DNA from: Halolamina litorea
GTDB taxonomy: Archaea; Halobacteriota; Halobacteria; Halobacteriales; Haloferacaceae
Direction: 5' to 3'
Assembly: GCF_026616205.1 (NCBI RefSeq)
Contig: NZ_JANHGR010000001.1
Coordinates: 434,001-498,000 of the forward strand
DNA: 64,000 nucleotides
This document shows, in pieces, positions 1-7,721 of the stretch. Both the position numbers and the translations under genes were made by a program. The notes beneath the pieces are model-generated. The model searched no databases and was not told the DNA's origin. It was given only the letters and a program-made list of their open reading frames with translations. Numbering within the stretch: the stretch's first letter is position 1; each line of letters begins with the position of its first letter.

Positions 1-54
1 GCCGGCGACGCCGTCGATGTCTCTCCCGAGGCAATCGACCGCATCCTCGACTAG
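1..54 (+). CDS. C-terminal end of an unidentified protein (partial)
   Basis: The window opens inside an open frame that reads AGDAVDVSPEAIDRILD and then stops at TAG. Codons are GC-rich at the third position and the residues are acidic, as in the neighbouring genes, so this is probably the tail of a real gene cut by the window edge. Seventeen residues are too few to name a family. Confidence 0.5.
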   Translation, partial: AGDAVDVSPEAIDRILD

Positions 55-110
55 TAAGGGGCCCGTTCGCGAAGGCCGCTCTCCCTCCCCGTGACGACAG
101 CCGAACTCGG

Positions 111-1187
111 TTACGCCAGTCCCCGATCCAGCAGCCACTCACGGAGCGTCGCCGCCGACGCCGTCTCGCTCGTGGCGACGTAGTAGCTCGCACAGGCGTT
201 CCCACAGGCCAGCGCGACCGGCCAGTCCCAGCCGGCACCCAGCGCCACTGCCAGCCCCCCGCCGAAGCGGTCGCCGCCGCCCATCTGTCGGATGTCGTCG
301 ACGACGGGGTTCTCGACGCGGACGGTCGCCACGTCGGTCGCCGCGAGGGCGGACTGCTTGCCGTGTTTCACGACCGCGAAGGCGTCGAACGCCGCGCGTA
401 CCGCCTCGACCCTGTCCTCGTCGTCGACGGGCGGATCGGGCGGCGCCGGTAGCGCAGCCGAGAGCGCCCGAAGCTCCGTTTCGTTGACCGAGAGCACAAC
501 GTCGACTCGACGGGCGAGCGCCCGGACGGCCTCCCGAAGCTCCCGGTGGGCCGCCAAGTCGCTCCCGAGCACGTCGCCGGGGTCGAACACGAACGGCACC
601 CGTGGGATCGACGCCGTACCGAGTTCGTGGAACGCGTCGCCCATCCCGGGTGTGGATACCCAGTTCGAACAGAACACCGCGTGGCCGGGCTCGGAGCGGT
701 CCTCCGGGGCGGCCTCGTCGTCGCCGAAGACCGAAGAGAGCGGTGCCGCCTCGCGGAGGTCGGCCAACGTCCACTCGCGGAGGTCCGGCGACTCCTCGAC
801 GAGCAGGAGGTCGCCGTCGTCGAAGTCGAGGACGTTCACGACCGTCGCCCGCCCCATCGAGACGCAGTCGAATGGCAGGTCGGCGAACAGGTCGCGGTCG
901 GGTTCGGGGTCGTCGAGGTGGCCGTAGCAGGTCGCTTCGGCGCCGAGCGCGTGGGCCTGCTGGGCGGCGTTGACCGACTGGCCGCCCGCTTCGACCGCCC
1001 GGGGATCGAGAGTGAACCCCTTCCGGTGGCCGGCGGCGGCTTCGCGGGCGAACGTCGTTCGGGACTCGACGGGGTTCAGTCCACCAGCGGAGAGTCGACA
1101 GTAGCGGTCGACGCTCCCATCGGGGAGCGTGCTCACCGCCGGCGTGGGGCCGTCGGCCAGCCGGCGGGCGAGGCGCTCGTAAGGCAT
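111..1187 (-). CDS. PfkB-family carbohydrate/nucleoside kinase
   Basis: A 358-residue cytosolic sugar kinase of the ribokinase/PfkB superfamily, expected to phosphorylate a sugar or nucleoside hydroxyl with ATP. The N-terminal substrate motif is seen as GGQSVNAA (around residue 68) and the C-terminal PfkB signature as GGGDRFGGGLA (around residue 303), where the Asp is the expected catalytic base. The first residue of that signature is usually GAGD; here it is GGGD, which keeps the anion-hole glycines. Length is slightly above the 300-330 usual for the family because of acidic loops. It stands alone on its strand next to a regulator. The substrate cannot be deduced from sequence; ribokinase, fructokinase and adenosine-kinase-like activities are all possible. 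Confidence 0.8.
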   Translation of the reverse strand: MPYERLARRLADGPTPAVSTLPDGSVDRYCRLSAGGLNPVESRTTFAREAAAGHRKGFTLDPRAVEAGGQSVNAAQQAHALGAEATCYGHLDDPEPDRDLFADLPFDCVSMGRATVVNVLDFDDGDLLLVEESPDLREWTLADLREAAPLSSVFGDDEAAPEDRSEPGHAVFCSNWVSTPGMGDAFHELGTASIPRVPFVFDPGDVLGSDLAAHRELREAVRALARRVDVVLSVNETELRALSAALPAPPDPPVDDEDRVEAVRAAFDAFAVVKHGKQSALAATDVATVRVENPVVDDIRQMGGGDRFGGGLAVALGAGWDWPVALACGNACASYYVATSETASAATLREWLLDRGLA

Positions 1188-1238
1188 GCCCCGTCGTTCA
1201 CACCGGGGGGTGTTGGGCGCTGCGTTCGGCGGCGGGGA

Positions 1239-2000
1239 TCAGCTGTCGATCCGCTGGCCCGCTCGCTCCTCGGTCGGGGCCAGCATCGACTGATCGACGT
1301 AGCCCTTGACGAGCTTTTCCTCGGCCCGCCGGAGCCGGTAGGAGACGGTCGACTGCGGGACGGACAGCCGCTCGGCGAGGCCGCCGACGGTGATCTCCCG
1401 GGGCGTCTCGTAGTAGCCGTGTCGGATCGCCGCCCGGAGGGTGTCCCGTTCGACTCCCGAAAGCGAGACGGCCGCGACCGAGTCGAAGTTCCAGTGGTCG
1501 GCCTCCCCGAGCCGCCCGATATCGAGGCTAACCCCGCTATCGAGGTGCTCGTCGACGGCGTCGTAGAAGGTGCTGACGTTCGTCTCCGAGCACATCAGCA
1601 GCCGCCATTGCTGTCGGTTCTTTCCCCGGCGTGTCTGGAAGACGTGGCCCAGATCGAGGTGTCGGGCCGCCAGCGCGACGACGGAGTTGCTGGTGTGGAG
1701 CCGTTCGCCGAAGCTGTAGACGGCGAGCGTCGACGCCGACCGTTCGAGCCGTTCGTGGTGTCGTTCGGCGGCACACGTCGCGGCGGCCGTCGTCCCGTCC
1801 GGCGCGTCGTCGTCGAGTCGGCAGCGCTCGATGGCGTCGAGGGCCGCCCCCGGGCCGAGGAACTGTTCGACCCGCCAGAACCGGTCGCGGCGGATGGGGC
1901 TGGCGATGGCGTCGGACCGGAGTTCGGGGTGCTCCATGAACGTGTCCGCCACCGGGTCGACCCCGTGTTCGAACTCGAGCGTGAACGTCAACTCACGCAT
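1239..2000 (-). CDS. HTH-10 (bacterio-opsin activator-like) transcriptional regulator
   Basis: A 253-residue DNA-binding protein of the haloarchaeal Bat/HTH-10 family. The C-terminus carries the helix-turn-helix, with the typical sequence GLAERLSVPQSTVSYRLRRAE followed by a short tail; the preceding region holds the family's beta-rich sensing part (TLEFEHG at the start, later DIGRLGEADHWNF). I start at the ATG opening MRELTFTLEFE rather than at the longer open frame, because the extra 84 upstream residues are Arg/Gly-rich and unlike coding sequence. Such proteins usually control a nearby gene; the closest candidates are the kinase downstream and the divergent cupredoxin operon. The ligand is unknown. 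Confidence 0.8.
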   Translation of the reverse strand: MRELTFTLEFEHGVDPVADTFMEHPELRSDAIASPIRRDRFWRVEQFLGPGAALDAIERCRLDDDAPDGTTAAATCAAERHHERLERSASTLAVYSFGERLHTSNSVVALAARHLDLGHVFQTRRGKNRQQWRLLMCSETNVSTFYDAVDEHLDSGVSLDIGRLGEADHWNFDSVAAVSLSGVERDTLRAAIRHGYYETPREITVGGLAERLSVPQSTVSYRLRRAEEKLVKGYVDQSMLAPTEERAGQRIDS

Positions 2001-2290
2001 CGGCGCCCCCACGGCGGTGCCGCGTCCGGCGGCCGCTCGCCCGACGGCACGATCGAGGCGCTGCGCGTTGCCACACGACGGGTCGATCGGGTCCTTCGTG
2101 GCGCATGTCGAACCCTGTCCCACCCGACCGCCTTTGTTAGGTACGCCGATACCGCGAGTAGGCGTCGCCCCATGGCGATATTCCCCTGTATCCACGACGG
2201 CCGTGTGGCCGCGGTTCCGGCCGTCGAAACGGGCGACGTTGGCAGTCACCAATCGTGATTTCTTGCCCGTCGCCGCCTCCCGTATCGACC

Positions 2291-2782
2291 ATGGTCGAGC
2301 GCCGTAGCTTCCTCGGAGCCGCGAGCAGTGTCGTCGTGGGAACGTTCCTGGCCGGCTGTACCGGCGACGGCGGCGAGGGGTCGCCGACGGGGACGGCCAC
2401 GGACTCGCCCGAGCCGACCGAACCGGCGACGCCCACCCCGTCGCCGACGCCGACCGAACCCCCTGCCGTCGAGGTCGCGGTGGGGCCGGAGCGACGACTC
2501 CGGTTCGACCCCGAGGAGATCGAGATCGCCGTCGGGACGACCGTCGTGTGGACCTTCGAGAGCACCGGGCACAACGTGACGAGCCTCCCCGGCGCGTCCG
2601 AGAAGTGTGAGAACCCGGAGGGTGCCGAGCCGTTCGCCTCCTACGAGGGGGAGGACCACTTCTCGCTGAACGAGCCCGGAACGACGTTCGAACACCAGTT
2701 CACGGTTCCCGGCGAGTACGTCTACGTCTGTGCCCCCCACGAGGGTCAGGGAATGGTCGGCTACATCACGGTCACCGAGTAG
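2291..2782 (+). CDS. Halocyanin-like cupredoxin lipoprotein
   Basis: A 163-residue type 1 blue-copper protein likely anchored outside the membrane. It begins MVERRSFLGAAS, a twin-arginine signal, followed by the lipobox LAGC (Cys near residue 23) and a low-complexity Thr/Pro/Glu linker up to about residue 55. The single cupredoxin domain shows the copper ligands: His in STGHNVTS, then Cys, His and Met in YVCAPHEGQGM near the C-terminus. The ATG at 2291 is chosen because it starts the Tat signal; the open frame extends 12 codons upstream without signal features. It lies 62 nt ahead of a molybdopterin oxidoreductase gene and is a natural electron acceptor for it (inference). Confidence 0.88.
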   Translation: MVERRSFLGAASSVVVGTFLAGCTGDGGEGSPTGTATDSPEPTEPATPTPSPTPTEPPAVEVAVGPERRLRFDPEEIEIAVGTTVVWTFESTGHNVTSLPGASEKCENPEGAEPFASYEGEDHFSLNEPGTTFEHQFTVPGEYVYVCAPHEGQGMVGYITVTE

Positions 2783-2784
2783 CC

Positions 2785-2813
2785 CGTCCGCGGTTGGTTA
2801 GCACCAACGGACG
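2785..2813 (+). other. Bulged stem-loop between cupredoxin and sulfite-oxidase-like genes
   Basis: Inverted repeat: CGTCC, a three-base bulge, GTTGGT, loop TAGC, ACCAAC, GGACG. It begins two bases after the cupredoxin stop and ends about 30 bases before the next start. It could be a transcript-processing hairpin that sets different levels of the two mRNA halves, or an operator. No T-run follows, so a simple terminator is less likely. Confidence 0.45.
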
Positions 2814-2844
2814 ACTGATGCTCGTTTCAGCACACTATGTTCTC

Positions 2845-4356
2845 ATGGCACCCGACCAACAGCAGCGCGGTGAGGACGAGTCACGGGCCGAAACCGACGG
2901 TAGCTCGCTGCGCGACCGGTACGTCGAGCGCCGGCGATTCCTGATGGCGGCCGGCTCCCTCGCCGGGGTCGGCGTCCTCGCGGGCTGTGGCGGTGGCGGC
3001 GGCACGGACACCGACGGCTCGCCGACCGGGACGGACACGGACATGCCGCCGTCGACGCCGGAGCCGACCGAGGAGCCGACGGAGGAACCCACGGAGGAGC
3101 CGACGGAGGAACCCCCGGATGAGCCCGAGCAGCCCTCCCTGGAGGAGCGCTATCCCGGCTTGCGGATCCTCTCGCCTGAACCCGAGAACGCCGAGGCGGC
3201 CAGCCGCGAGACCTACACCGACTACATCAACCCCCGGGAGGAGCACTACATCCGGAACCACTACCCGACCCCGAGCATTGAGGAGGCGGAGTGGAGCGTC
3301 TCGCTGACCGGGCTGGACGAGGAGATCAGCCTCACGATGGAGCAGATCAAACACGACTTCGCCACCGACTCGGTCACCCACACGATGCAGTGTGCGGGCA
3401 ACGGGCGGTCGTACTTCGAGCCACAGGTCGGCGGGAACCAGTGGACGTTCGGCGCCGTCGGCAACACCGTCTGGACGGGGACGCCGCTCTCGGCGATCCT
3501 CGACGCCTACGACGTGGACACCTCCAGCGGCTTCCTGTCGGTGATGGGCGGCGAACACCCGGAGGGCGAGGACGTCTTCACCCGCTCGATCCCGATGGAG
3601 AAGGTGATGGAGGACACCATGCTCGCCTACGAGATGAACGGGTCGCCCGTCTCCCCGGACCACGGGTTCCCGGTCCGCCTGCTCGTGCCGGGCTGGTTCG
3701 GCTGTAACAACGTCAAGTGGGTCAACCGGATGCACGTCATGGACACGATGGTCATCGGCACCGACTGGGAGGAGGAGGGGGCCCCCGAGGACGGCCAGCG
3801 GACCTACACCCACTGGCAGCAGTACTCCTACCGGATCATCCCCGAGGAGGACGACCGCGCGACCCACTACGAGGACATCCCGGTGTACGACACCCGCGAG
3901 CAGATGGAGCGCACCGACGAGATCGACAACGCCTACATGTACGATCAGGTCGAGAAGTCCCTGATCGGCTACCCGGAGGAGGGGGCGACGGTGTCGCCGT
4001 CGCCGGCGGGCACCATCGAGGTCATCGGCGTCGCGTGGGCCGGCGACGACGCCGTCGAGACCGTCGAGGTCTCCGCGGACGGAGGTGAGAGTTGGAACGA
4101 GGCGGAGTTCTTCGGCCCCGTCGACAGCCCCAACGGCTGGCGGCTGTTCCGCTACGTCTGGGAGGACCCCGGGACCGGCGAGCAGACCCTGCACTCCCGG
4201 GCCACCGACGAACGGGGCTACACCCAGCCGGCGACTATCGCCGCACAGGAGGACCAACTCCGCGGCATCGAGAACGACCAGTACCCGTGGGATCAGGGCG
4301 GCTACGGCAACAACGCCTACGTTCCCCACGGGGTCACCTTCACGGTGGAGGAATGA
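2845..4356 (+). CDS. Tat-exported sulfite-oxidase-family molybdopterin oxidoreductase (lipoprotein)
   Basis: A 503-residue member of the sulfite oxidase/YedY-like family using a molybdopterin cofactor on the outer face of the membrane. Order: Tat motif RRRFLMAAG (about residues 30-38), lipobox LAGC, a Gly/Thr then EEPTEEP-repeat spacer to about residue 100, the oxidoreductase domain with the molybdenum-ligating Cys in TMQCAGNGRSYF, the cofactor-binding loop LLVPGWFGCNNVKWV, and the C-terminal Mo-Co dimerisation beta domain (VEVSADGGESWNEAEF). The ATG at 2845 is preferred; an in-frame ATG at 2818 would add nine residues. There is no b-type haem domain, so electrons must pass to a separate carrier, plausibly the upstream cupredoxin. 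The substrate (sulfite or another oxyanion/S-oxide) is not resolved. Confidence 0.87.
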   Translation: MAPDQQQRGEDESRAETDGSSLRDRYVERRRFLMAAGSLAGVGVLAGCGGGGGTDTDGSPTGTDTDMPPSTPEPTEEPTEEPTEEPTEEPPDEPEQPSLEERYPGLRILSPEPENAEAASRETYTDYINPREEHYIRNHYPTPSIEEAEWSVSLTGLDEEISLTMEQIKHDFATDSVTHTMQCAGNGRSYFEPQVGGNQWTFGAVGNTVWTGTPLSAILDAYDVDTSSGFLSVMGGEHPEGEDVFTRSIPMEKVMEDTMLAYEMNGSPVSPDHGFPVRLLVPGWFGCNNVKWVNRMHVMDTMVIGTDWEEEGAPEDGQRTYTHWQQYSYRIIPEEDDRATHYEDIPVYDTREQMERTDEIDNAYMYDQVEKSLIGYPEEGATVSPSPAGTIEVIGVAWAGDDAVETVEVSADGGESWNEAEFFGPVDSPNGWRLFRYVWEDPGTGEQTLHSRATDERGYTQPATIAAQEDQLRGIENDQYPWDQGGYGNNAYVPHGVTFTVEE

Positions 4357-4934
4357 CCGTGGCCGATCCAGGCACCATCGCCATTGTCCACCTCACCGGG
4401 CGACTCGTCGACGGTCGCAGGAGCGAAGCCCCCGCTGGCCGGGCGGAAACGAACGCTTCCGTCGACGGCGCCGACGCCGGCGAGGTATTCGAGACGACCG
4501 ACGTGGACGTGGCACTCGAGGAAGGGATCTACCACGACCACCGCGACTTCAAGCCCTTGGAGTTCCGGGTCGGCGAGGGGCACGTCCTCCCGGGCATCGA
4601 CCGTGCCGTTCAAGGGATGACGGAGGGCGAGACGCGGACGGTCGTGCTCGACCCCGCCGAGGCCTACGGGGAGCGCGACGAGCGGGAGGTCGTGACCGTC
4701 CCGCGCGAGGAGATCGAAGAACGGAGCGCCACGACGGCCGAGGTCGACGACCTCGTCCGGAGCGAGACCGGCGACGTGGGCTGGATCACCGAGGTGTCCC
4801 CGGAGACGGTGACCGTCGACTTCAACAACGAACTGGCCGGCGAGCGCGTCGAGTTCGAGATCAGGCTACTCGAAGTCCACGCGACCGAAACGGGCCACGG
4901 CGGGAGGGAGGCGGCCTCACGCGGCGGCGCCTGA
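4353..4934 (+). CDS. FKBP-type peptidyl-prolyl cis-trans isomerase (SlyD-like)
   Basis: A 193-residue prolyl isomerase of the archaeal long FKBP class. The FKBP half-domains are seen as LEFRVGEGHVLPGIDRAVQGMTEGE and VLDPAEAYGERDE, with a chaperone-like insert-in-flap between them and the closing strand VEFEIRLLEVH. The start ATG overlaps the stop of the oxidoreductase gene (ATGA), so the two are translationally coupled. There is no signal peptide, so it should act in the cytosol, perhaps assisting folding of the Tat substrates encoded before it, which must fold before export (inference). The N-terminal stretch with DGRRSEAPAGRAETN is longer than in most homologues. Confidence 0.85.
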   Translation: MTVADPGTIAIVHLTGRLVDGRRSEAPAGRAETNASVDGADAGEVFETTDVDVALEEGIYHDHRDFKPLEFRVGEGHVLPGIDRAVQGMTEGETRTVVLDPAEAYGERDEREVVTVPREEIEERSATTAEVDDLVRSETGDVGWITEVSPETVTVDFNNELAGERVEFEIRLLEVHATETGHGGREAASRGGA

Positions 4935-5010
4935 CCGTCGCCGTCCCGCTTCCGAGGCGGCGACGCCGCTGACGGACGAAGCGTCGAACCGCAGAAACGG
5001 GTGTCCGGAG

Positions 5011-5541
5011 TTACCGGACCAGCAGGTCCTCGCCGCGCTCGACGACGATGCGGCAGGGCGGCGACATCTTGTTGTAGGCGCGACGGAACGCCTCCTTCAC
5101 TTCCTCGGCCTGGTCGACTTCACAGTAGGCCGTGAAGATGTTCTCGCCGTGGCCGATCCGGGCGGCGGTGCCGACGGGCTTCCCGAACGCCTGTCGCATC
5201 CCGTCGGAGACACGGTCCGCGCCGGCGCCGGTCGCCTGCTTGTTCTCGCGGAGCACCTGGTGGGGGAACTTCCGGAGAACCATCTTGTAGTTACCCTCGC
5301 CGAGGGTCTTGATGAGGTGACGGTTGGCCGAGAGTCGCGCGGACTCGAGCGAACCGTGGCGGATCTGCAGGGTCTCCTCCGGTCGGAGCGAGATCTTGAC
5401 GGGGTAGTCCTCGGGGTCTGCCTGCAGGTCGCCCATGTTGTGCTGTGCGATCTTCGAACCGGGGATACCGGTGATGTACTCTCGCCGGGTGTACGACGGC
5501 TTGTCGATCTCCCGGTACATTGAGGCGGGCTTGTCAGACAT
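5011..5541 (-). CDS. rpl10e: Large ribosomal subunit protein uL16 (archaeal L10e)
   Basis: A 176-residue ribosomal protein of the archaeal/eukaryotic L10e type, equivalent to bacterial L16, sited near the peptidyl-transferase centre and the A-site tRNA. Diagnostic stretches are [18 protein letters not shown] at the start, [17 protein letters not shown] in the middle and the conserved [17 protein letters not shown] near the end. The ATG opening [10 protein letters not shown] is chosen; eight further upstream codons (MPQNRQVA) lie between it and a TATA-like box (minus-strand TTTAAT near 5573) and probably belong to the leader. It is monocistronic here, away from the ribosomal superoperons, as is usual for this gene in haloarchaea. 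Confidence 0.95.
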   Translation of the reverse strand: MSDKPASMYREIDKPSYTRREYITGIPGSKIAQHNMGDLQADPEDYPVKISLRPEETLQIRHGSLESARLSANRHLIKTLGEGNYKMVLRKFPHQVLRENKQATGAGADRVSDGMRQAFGKPVGTAARIGHGENIFTAYCEVDQAEEVKEAFRRAYNKMSPPCRIVVERGEDLLVR

Positions 5542-5601
5542 GGCTACTTGCCTGTTCTGAGGCACAGTCGGCGATTAAACCCTTCGATGCGTCCCCGCTT
5601 C

Positions 5602-6378
5602 CTACCCGTCCTCGCCCTCGCTGGCCGCCGACGCCTCCCCGTCCGGCCCGTTCGCCGTCGCGGCCGGGGGGTCCACGGCGACGAACGCCAGCCCCTTCTC
5701 GGCTAGTAGCTCCCGCGCGCGGTCGGTCACGGAGGGCGCGACGAGCACGCCGCGGGCCTCGACGCCGTCGGGGAACTCCCGTTCGAGCGCCTCCACGTAC
5801 CGGCCCAGTTGGCCCGCGGCGTCGGGCCCGACGCGGCGCCGTTTGAGTTCGACGACGACGGGCCGTCCCTCGCTGTCGTGGCCGAACACGTCGACGGGGC
5901 CTGCGGCCGTCTCCCGTTCGGTCGCCTCGGGCTGGAACCCCGGCTCAACGAGGTCGGGGTCGTCGAGGATTCGCTGTCTGAGGTCCTCCTCGCTGCCGTA
6001 CACGTCGACGGTCCGGCCGCCGGTGACCGGCAGTGCTGACACCTGGTGGACCTGCTCGAAGCGCACGTCCAGTCGTTCGTCGGGGTTCTCACGCTCGCTT
6101 CGCACGCGGAGGCGGCCGTCGCGAACGGCGGCGCGGTGCTCGGAGCCCGGCGGCTGCCAGTTCACCGGCGTGCGCTGCTCGTCGGTGTGGACCAGCGCCG
6201 TTCCGTCGGGTTTGAGGATCAGCAGTCGGTCGCCCCGGCCGAGCGAGGAGGCCGCGCGGCCGTCGTACTCGACGGTACAGCGGCCGAAGACGGTGACCAT
6301 ATCCCCGCGCTCGAACGCCGCCGACAGCGCCGACAGCGCGTCCCGGTGGGTCGGCCGGTGGAGAGTGGTCACGCTCAC
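5602..6378 (-). CDS. nucS: Endonuclease NucS (mismatch/flap DNA endonuclease)
   Basis: A 258-residue RecB-like nuclease of the NucS/EndoMS family, which in Archaea and Actinobacteria cuts branched or mismatched DNA and interacts with PCNA. N-terminal beta domain: VFGRCTVEYDGRAAS and GDRLLILKPDGTALVHT. Nuclease core: VDVFGHDSEGRPVVVELKRRRVGPDAAGQL (about residues 165-195), giving the Asp and the Glu-x-Lys metal-binding triad. Start is GTG; no better in-frame ATG is present. The C-terminal tail ends in EASAASEGEDG and lacks an obvious consensus PCNA-binding box. It stands alone on its strand, 60 nt downstream of the uL16 start region. Confidence 0.92.
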   Translation of the reverse strand: MSVTTLHRPTHRDALSALSAAFERGDMVTVFGRCTVEYDGRAASSLGRGDRLLILKPDGTALVHTDEQRTPVNWQPPGSEHRAAVRDGRLRVRSERENPDERLDVRFEQVHQVSALPVTGGRTVDVYGSEEDLRQRILDDPDLVEPGFQPEATERETAAGPVDVFGHDSEGRPVVVELKRRRVGPDAAGQLGRYVEALEREFPDGVEARGVLVAPSVTDRARELLAEKGLAFVAVDPPAATANGPDGEASAASEGEDG

Positions 6379-6501
6379 ACCAGCCGTTGGTCGTGGACGG
6401 ACAAATGGCCGACGGTCCGGGGGTCACCGCCGCCGACGTACCGGCGACACGGGCCGATCCAAGCCGTAGCACATACAGTCCCCCCCGAAAATAGGGGATG
6501 T

Positions 6502-6678
6502 ATGGTCGACCCCATATTCACCTACGTCGGCGGGATCGCGTTTCTCGTCCTCATCATCGTCCCGGTCGTCTACCTGATGTACGCCTCGGACCCGTCCGAG
6601 GACGAACTGGCCGGGCAGAGCGTCGTCGGTGGCGTCGGCGCGGCCGACGAGCGCGAGGAGAACGGCGAGGAAGCCTGA
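6502..6678 (+). CDS. Small single-pass membrane protein
   Basis: A 58-residue protein: a short outside segment (MVDPIFTYVGG), one hydrophobic helix (IAFLVLIIVPVVYLM, residues 12-28) and an acidic cytosolic tail (SDPSEDELAG to the end). Similar small proteins occur widely in haloarchaea without known function. The ATG at 6502 keeps the frame; an overlapping ATG at 6498 is in another frame. It sits alone between nucS and an enoyl-CoA hydratase gene, both on the other strand. Confidence 0.7.
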   Translation: MVDPIFTYVGGIAFLVLIIVPVVYLMYASDPSEDELAGQSVVGGVGAADEREENGEEA

Positions 6679-6680
6679 GG

Positions 6681-7451
6681 CTACTCTTCGAGGAACGACT
6701 CGACGCGGTCGCGGCGTTCGGGCCGCTCGAACTGTGCCCACCAGAGTGACGCTTCCCGCTCGCGTGCGATCCCCGGGTCCGGAGCGGCGACGGCCGCGTT
6801 GATCGATCGCTTCGCGCGCCCGAGCGCCTCGCTCCCCACCTCCGCCATCGACGCCACGAGGTCGTCGACGCGGTCGTCGAGATCCGCTGCTGGAACGGTC
6901 TCCGTCACCAATCCGACCTCCCGCGCCCGCGCGGCGTCGATACGCTCGGCGGTGAACACCAACTCTTTCGCCGTCGTCTCGCCGACGGCGTCGACCAACC
7001 GCCGGGTGGCGCCGCCGGTGGGGAGCATCCCGACCGCGGCCGTCGGCAGGCCGAACGTCGAGCGCCCGCTGGCGATCCGCAGGTCACAGTAGAGGGCAAG
7101 TACCAGCCCACCGCCGACGCAGTAGCCGTCGACCTTCGCGACCGTCGGCACCGAACAGTCGTGGGGCGCCCGGAAGCGCTCGTGTTGGCGCTCCTTGGCC
7201 GCGCGGTCGTGATCCGTCGTCTCGCCGGCGTACTCTTCGAGGTCCGCGCCCGCGGAGAACGCTTCCTCCCCAGCACCTTCGACCACGGCCGCTTCGACGG
7301 AGTCGTCGGTCTCGACCTCGGCGAACGCTCGGTCGAGGTCGCGGAGGGTCGCGGCGTTCAGGGCGTTGTGGCGCTCGGGGCGGTCCATGGTCAGCGTCGC
7401 GACGCCGTCCTCGACGGCGACGCGGAGGTGACGGAAGGGGCCGTACTCCAT
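6681..7451 (-). CDS. Enoyl-CoA hydratase/isomerase family protein
   Basis: A 256-residue crotonase-fold protein. The CoA-binding strand-turn is seen as TLMDRPERHNALN near residue 25, the oxyanion-hole elements as FSAGADLEEY (about residue 70) and KVDGYCVGGGLVLALYCDLRIA (about residue 105), with GLPTAAVGMLPTGGATRRL following. The ATG opening MEYGPFRHLRV is chosen because the 46 codons upstream look non-coding. Catalytic glutamates at the canonical hydratase positions are not both evident: the second position follows with GLPTAAVGM, where hydratases usually have PE. So isomerase, decarboxylase or thioesterase activity is also possible. It probably belongs to acyl-CoA metabolism in the cytosol. 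Confidence 0.85.
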   Translation of the reverse strand: MEYGPFRHLRVAVEDGVATLTMDRPERHNALNAATLRDLDRAFAEVETDDSVEAAVVEGAGEEAFSAGADLEEYAGETTDHDRAAKERQHERFRAPHDCSVPTVAKVDGYCVGGGLVLALYCDLRIASGRSTFGLPTAAVGMLPTGGATRRLVDAVGETTAKELVFTAERIDAARAREVGLVTETVPAADLDDRVDDLVASMAEVGSEALGRAKRSINAAVAAPDPGIAREREASLWWAQFERPERRDRVESFLEE

Positions 7452-7721
7452 GCCAGCCGGTCGTTCCGGGGCGTGCAAAGAGCTACCGAGGGCGGCGCGA
7501 GTGGAACGGTTTTTCCCTCGTGACGGGTACCGTCGCCCATGTTCACCCACACTCGACGGCACGACGTGGTTCGACCCTTCGCCGCCCACGGGGGGCGTGG
7601 TTGATGGCCGACGACAGTCGCTCCCGACCGCAGTCCGACTCGTCTCTTCTCGCCGGCATCCCCCGCTCGTTCACGAGCGCCGGCCACGACACAGCCGCGA
7701 CGGCTCGGGGCCGGTGACAGT
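7452..7721. other. Intergenic stretch with a chain of two mini-ORFs before the TSUP gene
   Basis: There is no convincing gene of normal size. On the + strand a T-run (GGTTTTTCC near 7508-7516) lies about 27 nt before an ATG at 7539, which opens a 21-codon frame ending at 7604. Its stop overlaps an ATG at 7604 that opens a 37-codon frame ending at 7717, five nt before the TSUP start. The peptides resemble no family. The arrangement resembles other leader mini-ORFs in this window, but chance is possible. Confidence 0.3.

Noticed and set aside
1239-2252. Longer 337-codon form of the HTH-10 regulator
   Set aside because: The first 84 codons lack coding character and the family begins at the MRELTFTLEFE start.
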